Positions 24,267-32,067 of a stretch of 64,000 nucleotides of DNA are shown piece after piece. Both the position numbers and the translations under genes were made by a program. The DNA is taken from contig NZ_JACSCW010000002.1 in NCBI RefSeq assembly GCF_014333585.1, positions 496,001 to 560,000 of the forward strand. Reading direction: 5' to 3'. Each line of letters starts with the position of its first letter. Positions within the stretch are counted from its first letter, which is position 1. The notes beneath the pieces were generated by a model. It saw only the letters and a program-made list of their open reading frames with translations, did no database searches and had not been told where the DNA came from. This DNA is from Hymenobacter sp. BT188 (GTDB lineage Bacteria; Bacteroidota; Bacteroidia; Cytophagales; Hymenobacteraceae).

Positions 24267-25235
24267 TTGAAAACCACGCTCTTCGACCATCCCATCCGCA
24301 TAGGTACCCGTGGTAGCCGATTGGCACTGTGGCAGGCTAACCACGTAGCGGCCTGCCTAGAGCGGGAGTTATTTCAAACTGAAATCGTCATTATCACTAC
24401 TAAAGGCGACATGGTGCTCGACCGCTCCCTCGATAAAATCGGGGCTAAAGGCGTGTTCACGGAAGAGCTAGAAGAAAGTCTGCGCAATGGCACTATAGAT
24501 ATTGCAGTACATAGCGCCAAGGACGTGCAGAGCACTATTCCGGATGATCTGGAACTGCTGGCCTTCATGGAACGGGAGAAGGTGAACGATGTAATCGTGA
24601 GCTTTGACCCTAGCTTCTCTCTACAGCAGCCAAACATTATATTGGGCACCAGCAGTACGCGGCGGCGCTCCATGCTCAAGCGCTATTACCCTGATATCAT
24701 CACGGCAGAAGCTCGCGGTAATCTGCAAACCCGTTTGCGCAAGCTAGAAGAAGGTCAATATGATGCGTTGGTGCTGGCCTTTGCCGGCGTACACCGTATG
24801 GAGTACGACCACCTGATTACGCATGTGCTACCCGAAACGCAGTTTGTGCCGGCGGCCGGCCAGGGAAGTGTCGCTATCGAGTGCGCTAAGAATCTAGATT
24901 TAGGACGTAAAGTGGCTATCCAAGGTATTCTAGACCACGCTGACACGCATGCCTGCCTGCGCGCCGAGCGAGCCTTTCTGCGCACTATGGAGGGTGGCTG
25001 CAGCATTCCATCCTTTGCCCTTGCAACGTACACCGATGAAGGCTTGCTTCAGCTCCACGGTGGCCTCATTAGCCTCGATGGGCAGCAGTACGTAGAGGAA
25101 ATCAGCGCCATCACCGACGTAGATCAAGCAGAGACTATGGGCATCAGCTTAGCTGAAACGGTGCTCAGTCGTGGTGGCAAGCAAATTTTAACTGAGATCC
25201 GCAGTCATCGTGAGTCGGAGTCAAGTACGTTTTAA
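24267..25235 (+). CDS. hemC: hydroxymethylbilane synthase
   Basis: HemC polymerises four porphobilinogen units to hydroxymethylbilane in heme and cobalamin synthesis. The 322-residue protein has the N-terminal RIGTRGSRLALWQA, the substrate region SAKDVQ and GTSSTRRRSML. It has the cofactor-attachment EGGCSIP, with Cys245 expected to hold the dipyrromethane. The frame opens with TTG at 24267 and no ATG fits, so a TTG start is likely. The leader contains a possible promoter and a motif copy. Confidence 0.95.
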   Translation: MKTTLFDHPIRIGTRGSRLALWQANHVAACLERELFQTEIVIITTKGDMVLDRSLDKIGAKGVFTEELEESLRNGTIDIAVHSAKDVQSTIPDDLELLAFMEREKVNDVIVSFDPSFSLQQPNIILGTSSTRRRSMLKRYYPDIITAEARGNLQTRLRKLEEGQYDALVLAFAGVHRMEYDHLITHVLPETQFVPAAGQGSVAIECAKNLDLGRKVAIQGILDHADTHACLRAERAFLRTMEGGCSIPSFALATYTDEGLLQLHGGLISLDGQQYVEEISAITDVDQAETMGISLAETVLSRGGKQILTEIRSHRESESSTF

Positions 25236-25316
25236 GCTGATTCAGCCTGAAATGCGAATTCGGCATTTGGCACACCAACCTTATTTAAACCCATTACTAC
25301 CACAGTTCTTAGTGTC

Positions 25317-25958
25317 ATGAATAGTACTTTCCGCGTTTGGGCGTTAGTGTCAGCGTTCTTGTTCCTTATTTCACCCGCTATTCAGGCTAAAAAAGCCTCC
25401 CGCAAAAGCAAAAAGGATCAGGTAGTCACCATCAATACCAATCTGGGTGAAATGAAACTGATTCTCTATGATCAGACTCCTCAGCATAAAGCTAATTTTT
25501 TGAAGCTGGCCGAAAGCGGCTTCTATGATGGCACAGCATTTCACCGCGTTATACGGGACTTTATGATTCAGGGGGGCGATCCAAACACCAAAGACGCCGA
25601 TCCTAACAACGATGGTGCTGGTCAGCCTGATGCTGCTTCTATTCCCGCCGAAATTCGGCCTGAGCTACAGCATAAGTTCGGGGCGGTGGCTGCCGCTCGT
25701 CAGGGGGACTATGTTAATCCTACCCGCGCCAGTAGCGCCTCGCAGTTTTATATTGTTCAGAATCATCAGGGCACCAAGCATCTGGATGGTGCATATACAG
25801 TATTCGGACAGGTAATTAGTGGGTTGGATATAATCGACAAAATTGCCGCCCAGCCAACCGGACCCCGCGACCGGCCCACCACCGATGTGAAGATGACTGT
25901 GAAGGTGGACAAGCTGAAAAAGAAGAAAATCACGCAGCTATACGGGTACCAATACTAA
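25317..25958 (+). CDS. secreted cyclophilin-type peptidylprolyl isomerase
   Basis: The 213-residue protein has a signal peptide (MNSTFRVWALVSAFLFLISP...IQA) and a Lys-rich linker, then a cyclophilin domain with TNLGEMKLILYD, FHRVIRDFMIQGGDP and SASQFYIVQNH. It should catalyse proline isomerisation during folding in the periplasm. The catalytic Arg of FHRVI is present, and the short divergent loop typical of bacterial cyclophilins is seen. It lies 81 bases after hemC and 29 bases before the RmlD-like gene, all rightward. Confidence 0.93.
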   Translation: MNSTFRVWALVSAFLFLISPAIQAKKASRKSKKDQVVTINTNLGEMKLILYDQTPQHKANFLKLAESGFYDGTAFHRVIRDFMIQGGDPNTKDADPNNDGAGQPDAASIPAEIRPELQHKFGAVAAARQGDYVNPTRASSASQFYIVQNHQGTKHLDGAYTVFGQVISGLDIIDKIAAQPTGPRDRPTTDVKMTVKVDKLKKKKITQLYGYQY

Positions 25959-25987
25959 GATCTCCCCACTATAAAATTCATTCGTGT

Positions 25988-26893
25988 ATGCGTATTCTAC
26001 TCACCGGTTCTAATGGGTTGTTAGGCCAGAAGTTAGTCGAATTGCTTCGGCAGCAACAAGGCGTCGAAATCATTGCTACTTCGCGTGGCACTAACAAGCT
26101 GGCAGACCATTATCCTGACCTTCGCTTCGTGCCACTGGATGTAACCGACCGAAGCCAGGTACAGCAGGTGATAAGCACCGAAAAGCCGACTCATCTTATT
26201 CACACGGCTGCCATGACCAATGTGGATGAGTGCGAATTAAATAGGGAGTCGTGCTGGCTTCAGAACGTAACAGCCGTGGAGCACCTCGTGGAGGCCTGTG
26301 AGCAGCAGCAGGTTCATCTCACTCATGTGAGTACTGACTTTATATTCAGCGGCGAAAAAGGCCCCCTGACAGAGGAAGAAGTACCGGCTCCCATCAACTT
26401 TTATGGAGAAAGCAAGCTGGCCGCTGAACAAGCGGTACAAGCTAGTAAAGGCTCTTGGGCCATTGTGCGGACGGTGCTTGTCTATGGCATCGTGCATGAC
26501 TATGGCCGCACCAACATCGTGCTCTGGGTGCGCGATTCGCTACGCGCTGGGAAAGAGATTAAAGTTGTCGACGACCAGTTCCGCACGCCTACTTTAGCCG
26601 AAGACCTGGCGCAGGGCTGTTGGCTGGTGGCACAGCATAATGCGACGGGCATCTACAATATCAGTAGCAGCGAGCTGCTGACGCCTTACCAGATGGCTTT
26701 GCAGGTTGCCGACTATTTCGAACTCGACAAATCGCTGATTATAAAAGCCGACGGCAGTACGTTTACGCAGCCCGCCAAGCGCCCTCCGCGCACTGGCTTC
26801 ATTATTACCAAAGCCCAGCGCGAACTAGGTTTCAAGCCACACACTTTTCAGGAAGGAATAGCCTTACTGGCCCGCCAAACGGGAGAGGCATAA
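25988..26893 (+). CDS. RmlD-like NAD-dependent sugar nucleotide reductase
   Basis: The 301-residue protein is an extended short-chain dehydrogenase with N-terminal GSNGLLGQKLVELL, TDFIFSGEKGPLTEEE and the catalytic YGESK (Tyr-x-x-x-Lys) of the dTDP-4-dehydrorhamnose reductase branch. RmlD makes dTDP-L-rhamnose, but no other rml genes are nearby, so the exact sugar is uncertain. It is the last gene before a strong terminator. Cyclophilin and this gene may form one transcript with hemC. Confidence 0.85.
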   Translation: MRILLTGSNGLLGQKLVELLRQQQGVEIIATSRGTNKLADHYPDLRFVPLDVTDRSQVQQVISTEKPTHLIHTAAMTNVDECELNRESCWLQNVTAVEHLVEACEQQQVHLTHVSTDFIFSGEKGPLTEEEVPAPINFYGESKLAAEQAVQASKGSWAIVRTVLVYGIVHDYGRTNIVLWVRDSLRAGKEIKVVDDQFRTPTLAEDLAQGCWLVAQHNATGIYNISSSELLTPYQMALQVADYFELDKSLIIKADGSTFTQPAKRPPRTGFIITKAQRELGFKPHTFQEGIALLARQTGEA

Positions 26894-26897
26894 ACGC

Positions 26898-26930
26898 AAA
26901 AAACCCGCGGGCAGAACCTGCGGGTTTTTT
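26898..26930 (+). terminator. intrinsic terminator of the RmlD-like gene
   Basis: AAAAAACCCGC at 26898-26908 pairs with GCGGGTTTTTT at 26920-26930 and is directly followed by AA. Confidence 0.92.
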
Positions 26931-27009
26931 AACACACCTATTGCAACAACCTTTATTGTTTCGACAGCGCCGCGAGCAAATGCCGCGTGCCGAAACCATT
27001 TATTTTAAT

Positions 27010-27231
27010 TTACCAATTGCCATCCGTTGCTGAGGCGACCATGCCTACAAGCAAATTGCCAACTATAACTGCCCGGCCACTGCGCAAAGCAGATTGTGCC
27101 ACAGCATAGGGGACCAAGTCTCCATCAATAGTTTCAAAATCGGACATCTGCGGGGCCGATTGCCGCGCCATTTCTATCAATAAGTAACGCAAAGCGTACC
27201 CCTGACGACGTTTCAAAAGTAAAGAGGGCAT
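27010..27231 (-). CDS. possible small hypothetical protein, 73 residues
   Basis: An ATG-started frame at 27231 gives MPSLLLKRRQGYALRYLLIE ... ALRSGRAVIVGNLLVGMVAS. It has one possible hydrophobic segment and no family I recognise. The stop is in AT-rich DNA and there is no clear promoter. It could be a real small protein or a chance frame. It lies alone between the RmlD-like gene and the transporter cluster. Confidence 0.3.
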   Translation of the reverse strand: MPSLLLKRRQGYALRYLLIEMARQSAPQMSDFETIDGDLVPYAVAQSALRSGRAVIVGNLLVGMVASATDGNW

Positions 27232-27558
27232 AAGAGCTTAGATCAGGCAAGCGGAGTAAAAACCAGTAGGGCTTCCAAGCCCTTCCCGATCTTCGTTACA
27301 ATAGTACGACTGTAATATACCTTGTGGAAAGGAACACAAACCTACTTTTGTGACTTGAACTATTTTAATATTTTATACTTATTCTTCTTTATCCTAGGAG
27401 TGATAATTGTGTAGCAATAGCAATATCTATCCTTTTATGAGGTTTTAATGAATTTGAGACTTCAAAACTGATTATTAATGCTACCAAACCCCTATTGGCT
27501 ATATATCTTCTAAAAAGGAATAATTCTTCGCTTTTTGTGACATATGAAAAAATATATA
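27232..27558. other. AT-rich intergenic region
   Basis: A 327-base AT-rich stretch lies before the leftward permease gene ends at 27559. I see no open frame of note, no strong hairpin and no tRNA-like pattern. Confidence 0.5.
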
Positions 27559-28563
27559 TTATGCAGTAATTCTGTTAGCAGTTAGTTGGCGGAGCGCTAA
27601 TGTGGTTCCTGCTAGCGCTAAAGCAGGAAAAATAATCAGCCACCAGGCGGTTGGATCAAGCCGGGCGGCGGCTAATGTGCGGCCCCAACTAGGCATTCCG
27701 GATGGCAGACCAACTCCGAGAAAGGAAAGCGTGGTTTCTAAACCAATGAGATCACTAAGGCTGAGAGGAAATGCTGTGCGCACCGTTCGCCAGGCATTTG
27801 GCAATGCGTGACGCCACAGAATTTGCCCCCCAGACAAGCCTATAGCTCTAGCTGATTCGATGTAGGGCAGAGCACGCACTCTCAGAAGCTCTGCACGCAC
27901 CAGGTGAGCTGGCTCGGGCCAATAAGTGAAGGTTAAGAGTAGAAATAGACCTATCAAGGAAGAATCCTGCACGGCAGCTAACGCCAGAATAAGCACCAAA
28001 CGCGGCACTGAAGCCAGCAAAGATGCAGCACCCAGTACCAGACGATCAATCGGCAAAGGCCACGAAAGCCGTAGCATAGGGATTCGCATCAGCGGTTTGC
28101 TTATCACAGTAACAGCCACTAAGCCCAAAAGCAGGGTCCACCAAAGTGGAGGGAAATCAGAGGCAAGTCCTACTGCTCCCAGAAACAACAAGCTCGTTAT
28201 CAGCCAGTAAACAATAGGAATATGAAACCCGGAATTACCCCAGAAGCCAGCTGTACTGCCCAGAAAAGTGCCTAAGACAGTTGCAGCAAAGGCTGCTGGC
28301 AAGCTCACCAATAACGCCGTGCGCGCTCCGTACACCAAAGCTGTTAACACATCACGACCGTATCCATCAGTTCCCAGCCAATGACGAGAAGGTTTGACGT
28401 CGCTGGGGGGCAAAAACGGAGACTGAGCTATATTATTTAGGTCGACAGAATCGGGCGGAAAAGGCAAGGGGAGCCACGGAGCCAGCAGGCCAACACTGGC
28501 TACCAGCAGCAGCCAGCCGATTGCAATCATCTGTAGAGTTGATCCCTTTTTGTGCAGCCTCAT
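27559..28563 (-). CDS. oligopeptide/dipeptide ABC transporter permease, DppC/OppC type
   Basis: The 334-residue inner-membrane permease has about five hydrophobic segments and the cytoplasmic EAA loop SARAIGLSGGQILWRHALPN that contacts the ATPase. The opening SRHWLGTDGYGRDVLTALVYGARTAL is characteristic of DppC/OppC permeases. It overlaps the DppB-type gene by 4 bases (ATGA), so the two are translationally coupled. No ATP-binding gene is present in this window. Iterated motif copies lie at 27824-27831 and 28405-28412. It acts with the neighbouring permease and the lipoprotein at 29619. Confidence 0.9.
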   Translation of the reverse strand: MRLHKKGSTLQMIAIGWLLLVASVGLLAPWLPLPFPPDSVDLNNIAQSPFLPPSDVKPSRHWLGTDGYGRDVLTALVYGARTALLVSLPAAFAATVLGTFLGSTAGFWGNSGFHIPIVYWLITSLLFLGAVGLASDFPPLWWTLLLGLVAVTVISKPLMRIPMLRLSWPLPIDRLVLGAASLLASVPRLVLILALAAVQDSSLIGLFLLLTFTYWPEPAHLVRAELLRVRALPYIESARAIGLSGGQILWRHALPNAWRTVRTAFPLSLSDLIGLETTLSFLGVGLPSGMPSWGRTLAAARLDPTAWWLIIFPALALAGTTLALRQLTANRITA

Positions 28564-29612
28564 GCCTGCAAACGAATTCGTGGATCCGTTAGAAAGTACA
28601 GCATATCAGCTACTACAAGCCCAAGCAGACGCATCATTGCTACCAGTAAAACGCCCCCCACAAGCACCGGAAAGTCATGCGCTGCGGCGGCGTCAGCCAG
28701 CAGCCTGCCCATGCCAGGCAATGCAAAAATTACCTCCACTACCACGGCGCCTGCCACAAGTGCGGGCAGCAAATCGGTGAGTAAGACAATGATTGGCAGC
28801 ATCGCATTACGTAAGGCATGCCGCGTGGCTACTTGATAAGCCGAAAGTCCTTTAGCGCGAGCGGTATTTGCATAATTAGCTCCCAGTTCATGACGTAGAG
28901 CGTCATGGAGCTGCACAACTAAGGACGGCAGCTTCACTAGAATTAAACTAGCTAGCGGGAGCGCGCTATAATAGAGGTAAGAACTGATTTGAACGTTCCA
29001 GGGGGTATTTTCGGTGGTTTGTTGGCCCATGCCATACGCCGGGAAAAGCGGAATAATATCAGGATTGGCCAGCAGTAACATTAACCCCAACGCCACTACA
29101 AATAGCGGCAAGGCATCAATTCCGTACAAAATACTGAGCAGAAACGCCGGTCCACCGCACACGAGCCACAAGGCCAGAATAACCGATAGCAGGGTAGCTA
29201 GTAACGCGGCGCTAGTAGTTAGGGGCAACGTAAACCACAGTGCCTCACCTAAGACGGCCGTAACCGGTTGGCCACTACGATATGATTGGCCCAAATCCCC
29301 TTTTACTGCGTTGCTAAGCCACCGATGATATTGATTGTCAGTACCATTCCATTGCCACACCGTACCAGCCGTAGAATGAATACGAGAAAAGTAGAAGACT
29401 GGCCCCGCAAGTCCTAGTCGTTGTTGTACCCTCAGAAGTGTAGCTTCACGTTCGGCTGCAGTAATGCTCCGGCTTCCCACACTTTTATCGATTAGGGCTT
29501 GGCCTAATAAATCATCGGTAGGGAGCGTCCGGCTAAGCAGAAAAACAATTGAAACAATGGCCCAGGTGGCTGGAATAGTGCGTAGAAGCCGGTACAAAAG
29601 AAAACGCCCCAT
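28560..29612 (-). CDS. oligopeptide/dipeptide ABC transporter permease, DppB/OppB type
   Basis: The 350-residue permease has the DppB family N-terminus (FLLYRLLRTIPATWAIVSIVFLL), six or so hydrophobic segments and the EAA loop ANTARAKGLSAYQVATRHAL. It should pair with the DppC-type protein as the transmembrane channel for peptide uptake. It starts 6 bases after the substrate-binding gene stops, so the three form one operon. As with its partner, the ATPases must be encoded elsewhere. Confidence 0.9.
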   Translation of the reverse strand: MGRFLLYRLLRTIPATWAIVSIVFLLSRTLPTDDLLGQALIDKSVGSRSITAAEREATLLRVQQRLGLAGPVFYFSRIHSTAGTVWQWNGTDNQYHRWLSNAVKGDLGQSYRSGQPVTAVLGEALWFTLPLTTSAALLATLLSVILALWLVCGGPAFLLSILYGIDALPLFVVALGLMLLLANPDIIPLFPAYGMGQQTTENTPWNVQISSYLYYSALPLASLILVKLPSLVVQLHDALRHELGANYANTARAKGLSAYQVATRHALRNAMLPIIVLLTDLLPALVAGAVVVEVIFALPGMGRLLADAAAAHDFPVLVGGVLLVAMMRLLGLVVADMLYFLTDPRIRLQA

Positions 29613-29618
29613 GCTGAT

Positions 29619-31355
29619 CTAGCTTTCCGGCAGCGGTTCGATCGTCGTAACGTCGTAGCCTGGTCGTAGGCCCGATACGCGCAGATTGGTAAGTCGTCGG
29701 TCTGCAGCCAGGCGGTAGCGATAAACAAACAGAACAACAATAGGGCTCTCTGTTCGCATAATCACCTGAAACTTACGCAGCAGTTGTGCTTTGCGGGCTG
29801 GGTTTTCCTCACGCACAATAGCTTTAATAAGCTTGTCACTTGTTGGTGTCCCAAAGCGAGTAAAGTTGCTGATGTCAATACTCGCAGAGTGTAAGATAGG
29901 ACTGAAATCGTAGGCAAAAGGATTGCCCGACAGTGTACGCAGGTAAACATCAAAGTCGCCGGCTCGTAGCTTACTTAGCAGTAGAGTTGATTCAGTAGGC
30001 CTCAACTGAATGGGAATGCCAATCTGGGCTGCCGCGTTGCGGAGCTGTAATGCGATGGTTTCGAAGGTAGCATCACCTGCCCGATAGGTAATACTCAACT
30101 CCAGAGCTTGAGTTTGCCCCCCCGCTGTAGGCCGTGTCCAGCCGCCTGCACCTTGCCTTGCCCAGCCTGCTTGACTCAATAGTACTTCTGCTTGTTGGGG
30201 CGCAAAAGTGAGCAGGGGAAGACTATCATTATACAATGCCTTTTCCTGTGGATTAATAAGCCCAACACTCGGATATGCCATGCCATTTTGGGTGGCTTTA
30301 ATGAGTGCTGGTATATTAAATAAGTGGTTCAGGGCTTGGCGTGTCAGCCGGTCATTAAGCGGAGCGCGGCTGGTATTAAAGCCTGCCAGAACCATTTCGT
30401 AGGAGTCGGCGGTGTAGAAGCGCAACGCCTGCTTGCCGTTTTCTGATGTACGAAGGCGGTCGAATTCGTTTGCGGGCACCATTGGATAAACGTCTATGTC
30501 ACCCCGCCGCAACGCCAGCAACGCAGTAGCGTTATCAGGAATTATCTGAAAGTCAATCTGTTTTGGGACTGCTAGTAATGGAGGCTGCTGTACGGGCAGC
30601 TGGTCGGCCCACCAGTTCGTTTTACGGCGAAAGGTAAGGGCTTGCCCACTGCGCCAGGCTGTCAATTGATAAGGGCCTGAACCAGGAAGATTCATTGGGC
30701 TCTTATCCAGATTAGCTGCGTTATAACGCCGCACAAAATCCGCTAGTACGGGATATTGACTTAAGGAAACGAGAGCGGGCTGGGTCAGAACGGTTAAAGG
30801 AATGGTACGTAGCTGCCGTTTTGGATCTAATACATACTCTGGGAGAATTGGATAATCGCCGGAGTCATGCACATACTCAGGCGCACGCCCACGGCATACA
30901 AGCGTAAATTGGCGTGCGTCAGCTGAGTCCAGCCGCACATCCTGAATAAAGCTAAAACGGGTCCGGGCTGCTTCATTCGGCAAACCCGGAGAGTTCATTA
31001 ATTTCAGGGTAAAGGCCACATCCTGAGCCACTATGGGTTGTCCATTATCCCATTTGGCAGCATTGCGGAGCCGGTACGTAAGCAGTGTGAGCGAGTCTTG
31101 GTGCTGCACTATAGGCAGCTTTTCGGCCAACCATGGTACCCACACCTGCTTTTGGTTATCTACGGTCAGCAGGTTTTGGTATAATAACCCAATGGCTTGG
31201 TTAGCAAGATCATTAGGAATTATGAGCGGATTTAATGACTCAGGGTCTCGCACCCACCGCACCCGAACCGCATCAGAAGGCGAGGCTTGTGGATTGCAAG
31301 CGGGCAAAAAACCAATAAGAATGTAGAGACTCAGCCCCCAGATTAATCGCCGCAT
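29619..31355 (-). CDS. peptide-binding lipoprotein, SBP family 5
   Basis: The 578-residue protein starts MRRLIWGLSLYILIGFLPAC, a lipoprotein signal with Cys20, and so should be anchored in the periplasm or outer membrane. The mature part resembles DppA/OppA proteins: RDPESLNPLI, then YRLRNAAKWDNGQPIVAQDV, later RRGDIDVYPMV and QALNHLFNIPALIK. It should bind peptides or similar ligands and hand them to the DppB/DppC permeases. It lies 143 bases downstream of the repeat-peptide gene on the same strand, separated by a 19-bp inverted repeat. Co-transcription is possible but unproven. Confidence 0.88.
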   Translation of the reverse strand: MRRLIWGLSLYILIGFLPACNPQASPSDAVRVRWVRDPESLNPLIIPNDLANQAIGLLYQNLLTVDNQKQVWVPWLAEKLPIVQHQDSLTLLTYRLRNAAKWDNGQPIVAQDVAFTLKLMNSPGLPNEAARTRFSFIQDVRLDSADARQFTLVCRGRAPEYVHDSGDYPILPEYVLDPKRQLRTIPLTVLTQPALVSLSQYPVLADFVRRYNAANLDKSPMNLPGSGPYQLTAWRSGQALTFRRKTNWWADQLPVQQPPLLAVPKQIDFQIIPDNATALLALRRGDIDVYPMVPANEFDRLRTSENGKQALRFYTADSYEMVLAGFNTSRAPLNDRLTRQALNHLFNIPALIKATQNGMAYPSVGLINPQEKALYNDSLPLLTFAPQQAEVLLSQAGWARQGAGGWTRPTAGGQTQALELSITYRAGDATFETIALQLRNAAAQIGIPIQLRPTESTLLLSKLRAGDFDVYLRTLSGNPFAYDFSPILHSASIDISNFTRFGTPTSDKLIKAIVREENPARKAQLLRKFQVIMRTESPIVVLFVYRYRLAADRRLTNLRVSGLRPGYDVTTIEPLPES

Positions 31356-31382
31356 AAGCTAACAACCGCGTAGAAACGGCGC

Positions 31383-31440
31383 CGGGCAAGTTAGCTAAGA
31401 TTCCCCAACTGATGGAGGTGTATCTTAGCTAACTTGCCCG
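31383..31440. repeat. perfect 19-bp inverted repeat upstream of the peptide-binding gene
   Basis: Arms 31383-31401 (CGGGCAAGTTAGCTAAGAT) and 31422-31440 pair exactly across a 20-base loop. No T-run follows on either strand, so it is not a typical terminator. It could be an attenuator, a regulator site or an mRNA-processing hairpin between the repeat-peptide gene and the transporter operon. Confidence 0.75.
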
Positions 31441-31498
31441 AAGCGTATATGAAATGGTAGGTAAAGTGCCTACTGAGCGTTTCTAATATCTATAGACC

Positions 31499-31705
31499 CT
31501 AGCGAACGTTACCGTCGCTCCAGCCGCTGCTGCCGCCGTCAGCCGTTAGGTTGCCATCGCTCCAGCCGCTACTGCCACCCTTAGTCGATGCAGATACATT
31601 GCCATCGCTCCAACCGCTGCTGCCACCTTTAGCAGTTGCATTAGTAGTAGGAGAGGAAACTAGAGTAGCAAATTGAAGAAGGGCGAGAGCAAGTAATTCT
31701 AGCAT
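31499..31705 (-). CDS. small exported peptide precursor with three identical GGSSGWSDGN repeats
   Basis: The 68-residue product from the ATG at 31705 begins with a hydrophobic signal-like segment (MLELLALALLQFATLVSS) and a short Thr/Asn/Ala linker. It then carries GGSSGWSDGN three times, separated by VSASTK and LTAD and ended by VR. At DNA level the three copies differ at several positions and every difference is at a third codon position. Repeat differences are therefore synonymous and the peptide sequence is conserved by selection. I recognise no family. The layout of signal segment plus repeated short units resembles precursors processed into several copies of one peptide. It lies upstream of a peptide-uptake operon and divergent from a TPR-like protein. 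An earlier ATG at 31732 would add nine residues. Confidence 0.7.
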   Translation of the reverse strand: MLELLALALLQFATLVSSPTTNATAKGGSSGWSDGNVSASTKGGSSGWSDGNLTADGGSSGWSDGNVR

Positions 31706-32067
31706 GATGTCAGTTAGTTGTGGAGAGTTCAAGTATTGAACTACACAAATGTGAGACGTTTGGGATGGATAAGAAAGGAAGATTAACGTTCAAATATGAC
31801 TAGGATATTATAAATATTAATTTGGGCGTAATTGATAATAAAAAACAAATCTAAACTTATTTATATTAATTTTTTTATGTAATTGGCATTATAGTTAGGG
31901 TATTCAGAGTGGGTTTAGTATAAAATTAAGATATAGTTTAATTATGAACTTACTGAGCTTGAAAGCCAATTGCTATGGGTAGGTTGCTTAATTTGGAAGC
32001 ACAAATCACGGATATTTGCCTCATTACATAACAAGCCCATCTGACTTTCTAAAATTGTACTCTATCT
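31706..32067. other. divergent AT-rich intergenic region with a small palindrome
   Basis: The 362-base region between the repeat-peptide gene and the TPR-like gene holds the palindrome at 31726-31742 and long AT-rich stretches (31800-31930). No coding frame was found. It is the natural place for promoters in both directions, but I could not place a TAnnTTTG box with confidence. Confidence 0.5.
31726..31742. promoter_or_regulatory. possible operator palindrome upstream of the repeat-peptide gene
   Basis: AGTTCAAGTATTGAACT has 7-bp arms and a 3-base centre, 21 to 37 bases before the repeat-peptide ATG. A dimeric regulator could bind here. No regulator is known. Confidence 0.4.

Noticed and set aside
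31500..31640. Three spaced repeats of about 30 bases that could look like a mini CRISPR array
   Set aside because: The units are in one reading frame, differ only at third codon positions and have spacers of 18 and 12 bases, so they are coding repeats.
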